Assembly (NCBI GenBank): GCA_037892765.1
Contig: JBBKBW010000010.1
DNA: 64,000 nt
Direction: 5' to 3' (one strand)
Source of the DNA: Clostridium_AQ sp900552125
Lineage (GTDB): Bacteria; Bacillota_I; Bacilli_A; Erysipelotrichales; Erysipelotrichaceae
This document shows positions 43,830 through 52,637 of this stretch, in pieces. Below the pieces are notes generated by a model. That model did no database searches. It was not told the DNA's origin and worked only from the letters and a program-made list of their open reading frames with translations. Made by a program: the position numbers and the translations under genes. Numbering within the stretch: position 1 is the first letter of the stretch; every line of letters begins with the position of its first letter.

Positions 43830-46800
43830 TTGAAAAAAATAGTAAAACCGATTATGATTTCGTTAGTTGTGGCTTCTATCGCAATTACATGTGTTCCTTT
43901 GAATGATATATTCATTCATGCGGAGTCAAAGGAGAATTTTGCGTTAAACAAAGAGGGTTTCGCAAGCTTTGAAGATGTGGAAAATGGTTTTCAGGCAGAA
44001 AAAGCACTAGATGGCAAAGAAGGCAATGATTCTAGATGGGCTGCTAAAGAAGGCGAATCCAGTGCATGGCTATGTGTTGACTTAGCAGGTGAAAAGACTT
44101 TTGATGAGTTTCGTATCCTGCAGGAAAATGAAAGTCAGAGAATCGGTAAGTTTTTGATTGAGGGTTCCCATGATGGAAGTACATTTGAGAGTATATATCA
44201 ATCAGAGGATAAATCACTAACAAATGGTTATGAAGCAGATCTTAGGGTAAAGCTGGAATCTAATGTTACCTATCGTTATGTACGTATTCATATTCAAAGC
44301 TTGATTAAAGAGGCTTATCCAAGTATTTCGCTACGTGAATTTGAAGTTTTAGGTACAACAGCAGAAGTTAATACCCCGGTTAATGAGAATTTAGCTTTAC
44401 ATAAAAGTGTAACAACATCTGTGGAATATGCGACTATGCCAGGTAGTAATTTATGCGATGATGATGAAAAATCCAGATGGTCCAGTGAACAGAAACCTAT
44501 TCAATGGGCATATGTGGATTTACAGGAATCCTATAACTTTAATACTTTTTCAATGATTTGGGAAGATAAAAATAATTATGCTTCTGCATATAACATTTAT
44601 GTATCAGATGATGTAAATAAATGGGGAGATCCTGTTATTAAAAGAACAGGGAATACATCTTCTACAAGCACAGAAATATTAGAAGACAGTGTTAAGGGGC
44701 GTTATGTTAAATTAGAAGTTATCACACAGACAGGCTATCCTAGTGTATCTTGTCGTGATTTTAAAGTGATGTTATCGGACAGTCAAATTTCTCCGCAAGA
44801 TCCCATGGAAAATGTTGCGCTCAACATGATGGCTGCATCAGATTCAAATGAAACTAAGGAATTAAATGCATTAAAGGCAGTTGATGGAGATAAAACAACT
44901 AGAAATTCTAGATGGGCTAGTGGCCTAGGTAGTGGACAACATTGGTTATCTATTGACTTAGGAGAAAAACGTAATATAAAAACGGTTTATTTATATTGGG
45001 AAACAAGAAAAGCTATGGATTATGAAATTCAATTATCGGATACAGGTGCAGAGGGCAGCTGGTATACGGTAAAGCATATAAAAAATCAGCCACTTCAGAA
45101 GAATGATAAAATTGTTTTGGATAAAGCAGAAACGGCTCAATATATTCGTTTATATGTAAATAGCTTTACAGCGGATGATCCAGATACTGCTAATTCGTGG
45201 AATAATGTTTCCGTATATGAAATGGAAGTATATGGCGGTGAACCAAGTGAAAGTGTGTCGGATATCTTAAATCAGATCAAGATTGAAGAACCACAGTTAG
45301 GTGATAAAAAATTGAAACTAAAACTTCCACAAAATGCTGACTATGAAGTGATTTACAATGGAACTGATTATGAACAAGTAGTCGATGAAAAATTAAATAT
45401 CTATGAACCTATTGTGGATACTGTAGTAAAAGTTTCATTTAAAATAACAAATAAAAAGACAAAAGAGTATGAGTTTAAAGAAATCGGCTTAACAATTCCA
45501 GGTACGTATAAACAGGAAGAAAAGGATAATGCGGCTCCTTTGATTCTACCGGAATTAAGAGAATGGAAAGGTCTTAGCGGCAGTTTTACCTTAACATCAT
45601 CTTCTCGCATTGTTTATGATCAAAGTGAGCTAAAAGAAGTCGCAGAAGCGATGGCAGAGGATTATCTTGATCTTACAGGAAATAGTATGGAGATTGTACA
45701 AGGAAGTCCTAAAGCGAATGATATTTACTTTACATTGTCAAAAGATGCATCAAAGGGGTTAATGAAAGAAGGATATTTATTGGATATCAATGATCAGGTA
45801 ACTGTCAGTGCACAAACAACAACAGGTGCATACTGGGGGACAAGATCGATTCTTCAGGCTCTTAAAAAAAATGATTTTAAAACGCTACCTAAAGGTATCG
45901 CAAGGGATTATCCATTGTATGAAATAAGAGGTTTTATCTTAGATGTAGGACGTAAAACATTTACGATGGATTATCTTCAGCAGTTAGTAAAAGAAATGTC
46001 TTGGTATAAGATGAATGATTTTCAAATTCATTTAAATGATAACTTAATTCCATTAGAATATTATTCTCAAAAAGGAGAAGATGTATTTCAGGCATATTCT
46101 GCATTTCGTCTGGAATCCACAATAAAAGAAGGTGGAAATAATGGATTAAATAAACAGGATCTGACAAGTACAGACATGTTTTATTCAAAAAATGAATTTC
46201 GTGATTTGATTAAAGAGTCTCGGACATTGGGAGTTAATATTGTCCCTGAAATCGATACTCCGGCACATTCACTAGCCCTAACAAAAGTTCGTCCTGATTT
46301 ACGTTTAGGAGAATATGGACGTGAAAATGATCATTTAAATCTAATCAGCAAATACAGCGAAAGCTTATCTTTTGTACAGTCTATCTTCTCTGAATATATG
46401 ACAGAAGAAAATCCTGTTTTTGATGAAGAAACAATTGTTCATATAGGTGCAGATGAATATCATGCTTCTAGTGAAAGCTATCGCAGATTTGTGAATGACA
46501 TGTTAGATTATGTAGAAGATACAGGACGTAAAGCAAGAGTTTGGGGAAGCTTTACACAGGCAAACAAAGGAGAAGAGATTGAAGCAGAAGGTGTAGAAAT
46601 CAATCTTTGGAACTTTGGTTATGCTAATATGGATCAGATGTATGAGAATGGATTTGATTTAATTAACTGTAATGATGGGAATTACTATATTGTCCCTAAT
46701 GCAGGATATTATTATGATTATTTAAGTGACAGTACAATGTATAATCTAGATATCAATACTATCGGTGGTGTAACAATACCGGCAGGTGATGATCAGATGA

Positions 46801-49202
46801 AGGGGGGAGCCTTTGCGGTATGGAATGACATGACCGATTATTTAGACAATGGTGTCAGTGAATATGATGTTTATGATCGTATTGAAAGAGGTCTTCCTTT
46901 ATTTGCGGCTAAACTATGGGGAAAAGGTAGTATGAATCTTCAACAGGCTAAACAGACATCCGATGATTTAGGAGATGCGCCTAGAACTAATTTTGGATAT
47001 GAAATCACAAGTGAGGAAGATGCTATTTTAAATCTTTCTATGGATAATCTAAAGGACTCTTCTAGTAGTCATCATGCGATTACCTTAGGTAAGAATGCAG
47101 AAATAGAACAAGTAGACTTTAAAAATGCATTAAAGCTGAATGGTAAAGAAAGTTATATTAAAACTGATCTTGATACAGCCGGATTAGGTAATGATTTACG
47201 TATAAAAGTAAAACGGACTTCCAATTCTTTAGATGAACAGATTTTATTAGAAAGCTCCTATGGGAGTATGAAAGCAGTACAAAAAGATACAGGTAAAGTA
47301 GGCTTCTCAAGAGAACTCTTTGACTATTCATTTAACTATACTTTACCTATAAATGAATGGGTTGAGTTGGAATTTAAGAATCAGCAGAACAAGATGGAAT
47401 TATATGTAAATGGGAAATTAGTAGATGTTTTAGGTGATGATGAAAAAATAGAAGGACGTAAAATGTTAGCAACTGGCATGTTTCCGCTTTCTAGGATTGG
47501 AAGCATGACAAATGCATTTATTGGATATGTCGATGATGTACGAATTGGGAAAAACGACAGTTTTGTTACTACGATGCAGCTTGATCATGCAATATGGAAT
47601 GCAGAAGCAGTATTGTCTACACAGAGTAATGTAAGCTTAAGCACTACGATAAAAGAGGCTAAAAAACTATTATCATCTTATCAGCTAGATCAGGCTAAGA
47701 TATCACAATATACGAAGGATATTGAAGATGCATTAACTATGATGAAGTATCAGAAAGCTGACTATACAAGAATAGATGCTTATATATCGCTAACTAAAAC
47801 TCTTGATCAATTCACCAAAGGCAGTGTACAGCAGCTTAATCAAGCGCTAGATAACGTTCGATATAAGCTGCCTTATAAGCTTCAAACAACCGTAGATTCT
47901 TATGAAAGTGCAATTGTTAGTGCATTAGATAGATTAACATTGACAAAGGAAATTGATCAAAACTTTATTGATCGATCAAAATTAAGTGCTAGTGCTTCCA
48001 GTTATCAAAAAGATGGTTCAGATCCTAAAAATGTATTAGATGGATCTACATCTACAATGTGGCATACAGCTTGGAGTAATACTACTATGCCGCATTGGAT
48101 CAATCTGGAAAATAAAGAAAGTATGGAAGTGAAAGGAGTTGTCTATGTACCTCGTCAAACAGGTGTAAATGGTAATCTGACAAAATATCGTATTGAAGTA
48201 AGTGATAATGGCAGTGATTATCAGACTGTTGCGGAAGGTACATTAAAGAATGATACTGAAACAAAAACAATTTCATTTGATCCTGTGAAAACAAAGCATG
48301 TGCGAATTGTTTATGTAGGAGCGGTAAATAATAATGGTTCTGCATCAGAAATTCAGCTTATACAAGCAAATGTCAAAGCGGATATTAATGGCATAAATGA
48401 AATGATCAATCATGCGAAAGCATTGAAAGATTATGGATTTACACAACAGACATGGAATGCTTTACAGAACGTTATCACAAAAGCTGAGAGTCTTTTAGAG
48501 AGTGAAGATGCAAATGCAGTAATTGAAATGAAGCAGGAACTTGCTTATAGTATCGTAAGTCTACGCTTAACTGCTAAAGTGGAAGCAGTAGATAAATCAG
48601 TATTAGAAATGATTATCAAAGAAGCAGAATCAAAAAATAAGGAAATGTATACAGAGGAAAGCTGGATCGTATTTGAAACAACGCTGAAAGAAGCACATGT
48701 AGTTTTCTTAGATGATAAAGCAGTTCAAGAAGAAGTAGATAAGGCAGCTACAGAATTAACTAATAGCATCCAGGCATTAGTAGAAAATATCGTAGAAGAT
48801 GTTGTACAAAAAGATAAGCTGTATGAAGCCTTAGAGAAATATGCAGGATATATTAGTACGGATTATACGAAAGAAACATGGAACTTATTCAAACAAGCAT
48901 ATGATCATGCTAGTACTGTATATACAAATCTTAACGCAACACAGGAAATGGTTGATCAAGCTATGGAGAAATTAATAGAAACTGCTTCTAATCTAAAGAA
49001 AGAGGAAGCAGAAACGATAGATCCTAGTACTCCAGAGAAAGAAGAATCTGATAAAACAGATACGGAAAATGAAACTACCAAAAAACCTGATAAAGTAATA
49101 CCGGAGACTGGTACTCAATCCTATATAGGGATATGGTTTATATCGATTATATTAACGGGAATAGTAATTCGTGTTTGGTATCATAAAAGAAAAAGTATGT
49201 AA
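43830..49202 (+). CDS. Cell-wall-anchored GH20 beta-hexosaminidase/lacto-N-biosidase-like enzyme
   Basis: TTG 43830 is preferred, since AGGAAGGAG (43815-43823) precedes it; an ATG at 43809 comes before that site. Order in 1790 residues: signal peptide; three F5/8C domains (about 35-475); a GH20b-type domain (AYWGTRSILQALKKND); the GH20 barrel with RGFILDVGRKTF, DFQIHLNDN and HIGADEYH, whose Asp875-Glu876 are the catalytic pair; a LamG-like domain; a fourth F5/8C; FIVAR-type helices; and a sorting signal IPETG at 1757 with helix and KRKSM. It would cut terminal GlcNAc/GalNAc or lacto-N-biose from mucin or milk glycans. A sortase elsewhere must anchor it. Confidence 0.9.
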   Translation: MKKIVKPIMISLVVASIAITCVPLNDIFIHAESKENFALNKEGFASFEDVENGFQAEKALDGKEGNDSRWAAKEGESSAWLCVDLAGEKTFDEFRILQENESQRIGKFLIEGSHDGSTFESIYQSEDKSLTNGYEADLRVKLESNVTYRYVRIHIQSLIKEAYPSISLREFEVLGTTAEVNTPVNENLALHKSVTTSVEYATMPGSNLCDDDEKSRWSSEQKPIQWAYVDLQESYNFNTFSMIWEDKNNYASAYNIYVSDDVNKWGDPVIKRTGNTSSTSTEILEDSVKGRYVKLEVITQTGYPSVSCRDFKVMLSDSQISPQDPMENVALNMMAASDSNETKELNALKAVDGDKTTRNSRWASGLGSGQHWLSIDLGEKRNIKTVYLYWETRKAMDYEIQLSDTGAEGSWYTVKHIKNQPLQKNDKIVLDKAETAQYIRLYVNSFTADDPDTANSWNNVSVYEMEVYGGEPSESVSDILNQIKIEEPQLGDKKLKLKLPQNADYEVIYNGTDYEQVVDEKLNIYEPIVDTVVKVSFKITNKKTKEYEFKEIGLTIPGTYKQEEKDNAAPLILPELREWKGLSGSFTLTSSSRIVYDQSELKEVAEAMAEDYLDLTGNSMEIVQGSPKANDIYFTLSKDASKGLMKEGYLLDINDQVTVSAQTTTGAYWGTRSILQALKKNDFKTLPKGIARDYPLYEIRGFILDVGRKTFTMDYLQQLVKEMSWYKMNDFQIHLNDNLIPLEYYSQKGEDVFQAYSAFRLESTIKEGGNNGLNKQDLTSTDMFYSKNEFRDLIKESRTLGVNIVPEIDTPAHSLALTKVRPDLRLGEYGRENDHLNLISKYSESLSFVQSIFSEYMTEENPVFDEETIVHIGADEYHASSESYRRFVNDMLDYVEDTGRKARVWGSFTQANKGEEIEAEGVEINLWNFGYANMDQMYENGFDLINCNDGNYYIVPNAGYYYDYLSDSTMYNLDINTIGGVTIPAGDDQMKGGAFAVWNDMTDYLDNGVSEYDVYDRIERGLPLFAAKLWGKGSMNLQQAKQTSDDLGDAPRTNFGYEITSEEDAILNLSMDNLKDSSSSHHAITLGKNAEIEQVDFKNALKLNGKESYIKTDLDTAGLGNDLRIKVKRTSNSLDEQILLESSYGSMKAVQKDTGKVGFSRELFDYSFNYTLPINEWVELEFKNQQNKMELYVNGKLVDVLGDDEKIEGRKMLATGMFPLSRIGSMTNAFIGYVDDVRIGKNDSFVTTMQLDHAIWNAEAVLSTQSNVSLSTTIKEAKKLLSSYQLDQAKISQYTKDIEDALTMMKYQKADYTRIDAYISLTKTLDQFTKGSVQQLNQALDNVRYKLPYKLQTTVDSYESAIVSALDRLTLTKEIDQNFIDRSKLSASASSYQKDGSDPKNVLDGSTSTMWHTAWSNTTMPHWINLENKESMEVKGVVYVPRQTGVNGNLTKYRIEVSDNGSDYQTVAEGTLKNDTETKTISFDPVKTKHVRIVYVGAVNNNGSASEIQLIQANVKADINGINEMINHAKALKDYGFTQQTWNALQNVITKAESLLESEDANAVIEMKQELAYSIVSLRLTAKVEAVDKSVLEMIIKEAESKNKEMYTEESWIVFETTLKEAHVVFLDDKAVQEEVDKAATELTNSIQALVENIVEDVVQKDKLYEALEKYAGYISTDYTKETWNLFKQAYDHASTVYTNLNATQEMVDQAMEKLIETASNLKKEEAETIDPSTPEKEESDKTDTENETTKKPDKVIPETGTQSYIGIWFISIILTGIVIRVWYHKRKSM

Positions 49203-49206
49203 TTGA

Positions 49207-49236
49207 GAAAGGTGAGGGACTATGCTTCACCTTTTT
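49207..49236 (+). terminator. Rho-independent terminator
   Basis: AAAGGTGA with TCACCTTT and T5, just after the GH20 gene. Confidence 0.75.
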
Positions 49237-49295
49237 CACATTTATAAAAAAACATGATAAAATGATAATAACGATAAGCAGAAAGGAAGGTTAAG

Positions 49296-50291
49296 GTGGA
49301 TAGAGAATTATATAATTTAAAGAAAGAAAATGAGCGTCTACAAAAATTACAGGAGCTGGATTATCTGACAGGTATTTTTCATCGAGGTGCGATGGAGAAG
49401 AAAATCAACGAAGTCTTGTCAGAAAAACAATATGGAGTGTTATTTATCATTGATATTGATAATTTTAAAGAAATCAATGAAAACTATGGGCATAGTATGG
49501 GAGATGCAGCCTTATGCAGACTAACTGAAATGCTACAGACAATTACACTTCGAAATGATATATTAGGAAGAGTAGGCGGAGATGAATTTGTAATATTTAT
49601 GCCGATAGCACAGAATATATCTTTTGTGGAAAATCGCTGTAAACAGATGCAGAAAAGCTTAAAGAAACTACAGTTGGATGATAAATTTAAGCTTCGTATA
49701 TCACTTACCATTGCAGGAAGCGTTTATGAAGATGAAGATACCTTTACCGATATGTTTGATCGTGCCGCAAGCTCTTTATATCAGAAAAAACAAGAGAAAG
49801 AAGAAGATGATTATGGAAATTTAGAAGATAAACAGCATATTGAATTTACAGAAACAAGAGGAATTCAAATGGATATGCAAAGAATCCATGAAGAACTTCG
49901 TGAACAGGTATTATTGCCAGGAGCTTATTGTCAGAATTATGAAGTATTTAAAAGCATTTATCGTTTCATTGAGCGACAGATGAAGCGAAATAACAGCAGT
50001 GCCTATATTATTCTGATTACCATGACAGATGATAAACAAGGCTTTCCTAAGCTGCAGACAAGAACAGACTTGTTAAAAATCTTAATGGATGAGATTCAGC
50101 ATTCCTTGCGAGCTGGAGATGTGTTTACCCAATATAGTAGCTGCCAGTTCCTTATCATGGTATCTGATGTCAATGAAGAACAGGCAAAGGTAATCGGACA
50201 GCGTATCTGTGATTCTTTTTATAAAAGACAGGAAAAAATTAAAGAGCATATCTTAGTGCATCATTGTTATCCATTGAGTCCTGCAAAATAA
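49296..50291 (+). CDS. Diguanylate cyclase (GGDEF) with second, degenerate GGDEF-like domain
   Basis: GTG 49296 follows GAAAGGAAGG. A short coiled start (LYNLKKENERLQKLQELDYL) leads into a full GGDEF domain with LTGIFHRGAME, IDIDNFKEINENYGHSMGD and RVGGDEFVIFM (GGDEF at 94-98). I see no RxxD inhibitory site before it. From about 208 on, GAYCQNYEVFKSIYRF to LRAGDVFTQYSSCQFLIM and ICDSF matches the last domain of the BTAD regulator at 6632. So it makes cyclic di-GMP, and the second domain may control it. No membrane or sensor domain, so it is cytosolic. Its target is unknown. Confidence 0.88.
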   Translation: MDRELYNLKKENERLQKLQELDYLTGIFHRGAMEKKINEVLSEKQYGVLFIIDIDNFKEINENYGHSMGDAALCRLTEMLQTITLRNDILGRVGGDEFVIFMPIAQNISFVENRCKQMQKSLKKLQLDDKFKLRISLTIAGSVYEDEDTFTDMFDRAASSLYQKKQEKEEDDYGNLEDKQHIEFTETRGIQMDMQRIHEELREQVLLPGAYCQNYEVFKSIYRFIERQMKRNNSSAYIILITMTDDKQGFPKLQTRTDLLKILMDEIQHSLRAGDVFTQYSSCQFLIMVSDVNEEQAKVIGQRICDSFYKRQEKIKEHILVHHCYPLSPAK

Positions 50292-50364
50292 ATACTTAAA
50301 GGATTCTTCAATAATTACCATAATTTTCTATGAATAGCGGCTTGATTTCGATAGAAATTATTAC

Positions 50365-50393
50365 TTTACCTAAGTCGATGCTCATAGTATAAT
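50365..50393 (+). promoter_or_regulatory. Promoter of the patatin gene
   Basis: TTTACC (50365-50370), 17 bases, TATAAT (50388-50393). Confidence 0.65.
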
Positions 50394-50417
50394 AATACTA
50401 CTGCGAGGTGTAGAATT

Positions 50418-51278
50418 ATGGCAGAGAAAATAGGATTAATATGTGAAGGCGGAGGAACAAAAGCTGCATATACATGCGGTGTATTGCAGTGTTTTCTAGA
50501 TAATGATATTGAATTTCCATATACGGTTGGAATTAGTGCAGGGGCAGAAGTATTATTGCCATTTGTTTCTAAGCAAAAAGATCGTTTACGTGTAACTGGT
50601 GTTGATGCCGCAAGTGATAAAAATGCTATTGGTATTTCACCATTATTAAAAGAAAGAGGAGTTTTCGGTATTCGCTATGTCTGCGATTTCATTGAAAAAC
50701 ATGCTCCGTTGGATTATAAAACGTTTATGGAAAACCCAACAAAATTGGATATTGGTGTCTATAATATGGATACTAATGATGTTGAGTACTTTCCTAAAGA
50801 ATATTTTGATCCGGATAAACAGATTCTGATTCAGGCTAGCTGCGCATTATTTCTATTGACAAGACCATATAAGTTTAGAGGTCACACATATATGGATGCC
50901 GGTTTGGTGGATATGATTCCGATTGAACAAAGTATTCGTCAAGGAAATGAAAAACATGTGTTCATTTCTACAAAAGAAGAAAACTATGTTCGTAAACCAG
51001 CACCAAGATGGCAGTTAATTTTAGCAAGCTTATTTTACCCAGGAAATAAAATGGTTCGCGAGAATTTAAAAGTCCGCCATCTTAATTACCAGAAACAATG
51101 GCAGAAGGTAAAAGATCTGGAAAAAGAAGGAAAAGCGATTGTATTACGTCCTAGTGCTGATTATGGAGTAACACGTTATACGCATGATAAAGAATTATTA
51201 GGTCGCTGGTATGACTTAGGATATCAGGATACATTGGATCGCTTAGATACTATCAAAGAATTTATGGGAATAAAATAG
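50418..51278 (+). CDS. Patatin-like phospholipase
   Basis: The oxyanion loop CEGGGTKAAYTCGVL, the nucleophile elbow VGISAGAEV with catalytic Ser, and YMDAGLVDMIPIE with the catalytic Asp are all present. The 286-residue protein belongs to the YjjU-like bacterial group, probably a lipid acyl hydrolase of the cytosol or inner membrane face. GCGAGGTG precedes the ATG. Its end shares a terminator with the convergent XRE gene. Confidence 0.9.
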   Translation: MAEKIGLICEGGGTKAAYTCGVLQCFLDNDIEFPYTVGISAGAEVLLPFVSKQKDRLRVTGVDAASDKNAIGISPLLKERGVFGIRYVCDFIEKHAPLDYKTFMENPTKLDIGVYNMDTNDVEYFPKEYFDPDKQILIQASCALFLLTRPYKFRGHTYMDAGLVDMIPIEQSIRQGNEKHVFISTKEENYVRKPAPRWQLILASLFYPGNKMVRENLKVRHLNYQKQWQKVKDLEKEGKAIVLRPSADYGVTRYTHDKELLGRWYDLGYQDTLDRLDTIKEFMGIK

Positions 51279-51279
51279 C

Positions 51280-51305
51280 CGTATCGCGGGATACGGCTTT
51301 ATTTT
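51280..51305. terminator. Terminator between the patatin gene and the convergent XRE gene
   Basis: GCCGTATC-GCGG-GATACGGC followed by TTTATTTT; it overlaps the XRE stop codon. Confidence 0.75.
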
Positions 51306-51613
51306 GGATTTAATAATAAATCAATTAATATTGCAATAGTTTCTTTCTCTTTATTTGTCAATAAGTGCCATTTTCTTAATAATTCCTGTTCTTCTATATC
51401 ACAATTTTGATCTTTAGAACCATCATAAAAGAATTCACTCATAGAAACATTCATAGGCTTTAAGAGTGCTTCTAATGTGGGAAAAGTAGGAAGATTGTTT
51501 TTACGGAATAAAGAATTAATTGTGCTTTGAGGGACTCCGGATTTTACAGATAATGCATATTCTGTCAAATCATTCTGCTTCATAAGTGCTCTTAGTTTTT
51601 CTAAATAGTCCAT
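51299..51613 (-). CDS. XRE-family transcriptional repressor
   Basis: The helix-turn-helix reads NDLTEYALSVKSGVPQSTIN followed by SLFRKNNLPTFPTLEALLKP, a Cro/C1-type fold at 13-55. A short C-terminal helix pair (EEQELLRKWHLLTNKEKETI) may dimerise. The 104-residue gene is divergent from licD across a 187-base gap that carries three perfect AACG-N6-CGTT palindromes at exact 20-bp period. The protein is the obvious binder of these. AGGAAGATAC gives the ribosome site. It probably represses itself and perhaps licD. Confidence 0.85.
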   Translation of the reverse strand: MDYLEKLRALMKQNDLTEYALSVKSGVPQSTINSLFRKNNLPTFPTLEALLKPMNVSMSEFFYDGSKDQNCDIEEQELLRKWHLLTNKEKETIAILIDLLLNPK

Positions 51614-51665
51614 AGTATCTTCCTTTCGCTGATAATATTGTAATACGAAGAAATGTTATATTATT

Positions 51666-51719
51666 AACGAAAAGGCGTTATATATAACGAATAAGCGTTA
51701 ATGGTAACGATTTGTCGTT
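51666..51719. promoter_or_regulatory. Operator array: three AACG-N6-CGTT palindromes, 20-bp period
   Basis: Sites at 51666-51679, 51686-51699 and 51706-51719; the starts are exactly 20 bases apart, about two helix turns. A weaker TACG-N6-TGTT lies at 51644-51657 and a CGTT half-site at 51751-51754 at the edge of the licD -35. They are the likely binding sites of the XRE repressor. Confidence 0.8.
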
Positions 51720-51752
51720 TTCTTACCATTTTGTGATATTTGTGAAAAAGCG

Positions 51753-51781
51753 TTGTTTTCAAAATATATATCTTCTATAAT
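51753..51781 (+). promoter_or_regulatory. Promoter of the licD operon
   Basis: TTGTTT (51753-51758), 17 bases, TATAAT (51776-51781). Confidence 0.65.
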
Positions 51782-51799
51782 ATAGAATGGTGATTTGTA

Positions 51800-52615
51800 A
51801 TGAAAGAATACATACTAAAAACAAAAGAAGATGGTACCAAAATCACAGTACGTGATGTACAATTAACATTGTTAGAAATGATGAAAGATATAGATGTAGT
51901 TTGTAGAAAACATGGCATTTCTTATTGGCTTACAGGTGGAAGTGCTTTAGGTGCTGTTCGCCACAAAGGATTTATTCCATGGGATGATGATGCGGACATC
52001 GGAATGATGCGCGAAGACTATGAAAAATTTCAGAAAGTCGTACATGAGTTAGGGGATCAGTATGTTATACAGAGCTTTGATACACATAAAGAGTATAATG
52101 TTCTAATACCTCCAATGAAGATACGAAAAAAAGGAACCTACTGTGAAGAAGTAAATTTTCTTTTAAAAAATAAATGTAAAGACAGTGATGGATTATTCAT
52201 TGATGTATTTATTCTAGATTATGTCAGTGAAAATAAGGCTAAAGATTTTATCTGGAGAATACGTAATGGAATTTTGATGGTACTAATTGCAATATTTGAA
52301 AATCTTCATATGAATCCGTTATTACTGAAAAAGAGATTTGTGCGTAATGCGAAGAAATATGGTCAGATTAATTCAGGTTCAAAATATATCGGTTATGATT
52401 TGACTTGGACGTTTAATTCTTTTTTTCATCCTGTCGTTTACCTCAAAGAAAGTGTTTTTCCAATACAATATGTACAATTTGAAGATACCATGCTGCCTAT
52501 CCCCAAAAGGCCCAAGGATATGCTGGATGTGGAAGTTTCTGTAAATCATATGAGCTATCCGCCATTAAAGGATCAGGTACCAAAACATATTAAAGATATA
52601 GAGTTGCATTTATGA
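51800..52615 (+). CDS. LicD-family phosphotransferase
   Basis: The signature WLTGGSALGAVRHKGFIPWD followed by DDADIGMMREDYEKF (about 46-80) has the nucleotidyl-transferase acidic pair of LicD proteins, which transfer phosphocholine or similar groups to cell-surface glycans and teichoic acids. GLFIDVFILDYVSENK and the late HPVVYLKESVFP and PKRPKDMLDVEV are usual family parts. The 271-residue length is normal. It starts an operon with the amidase-like protein and the ABC-F gene. No choline uptake gene is near, so the transferred group is unknown. Confidence 0.88.
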   Translation: MKEYILKTKEDGTKITVRDVQLTLLEMMKDIDVVCRKHGISYWLTGGSALGAVRHKGFIPWDDDADIGMMREDYEKFQKVVHELGDQYVIQSFDTHKEYNVLIPPMKIRKKGTYCEEVNFLLKNKCKDSDGLFIDVFILDYVSENKAKDFIWRIRNGILMVLIAIFENLHMNPLLLKKRFVRNAKKYGQINSGSKYIGYDLTWTFNSFFHPVVYLKESVFPIQYVQFEDTMLPIPKRPKDMLDVEVSVNHMSYPPLKDQVPKHIKDIELHL

Positions 52616-52637
52616 TGTAGAAAGGGAAGGGATATCC

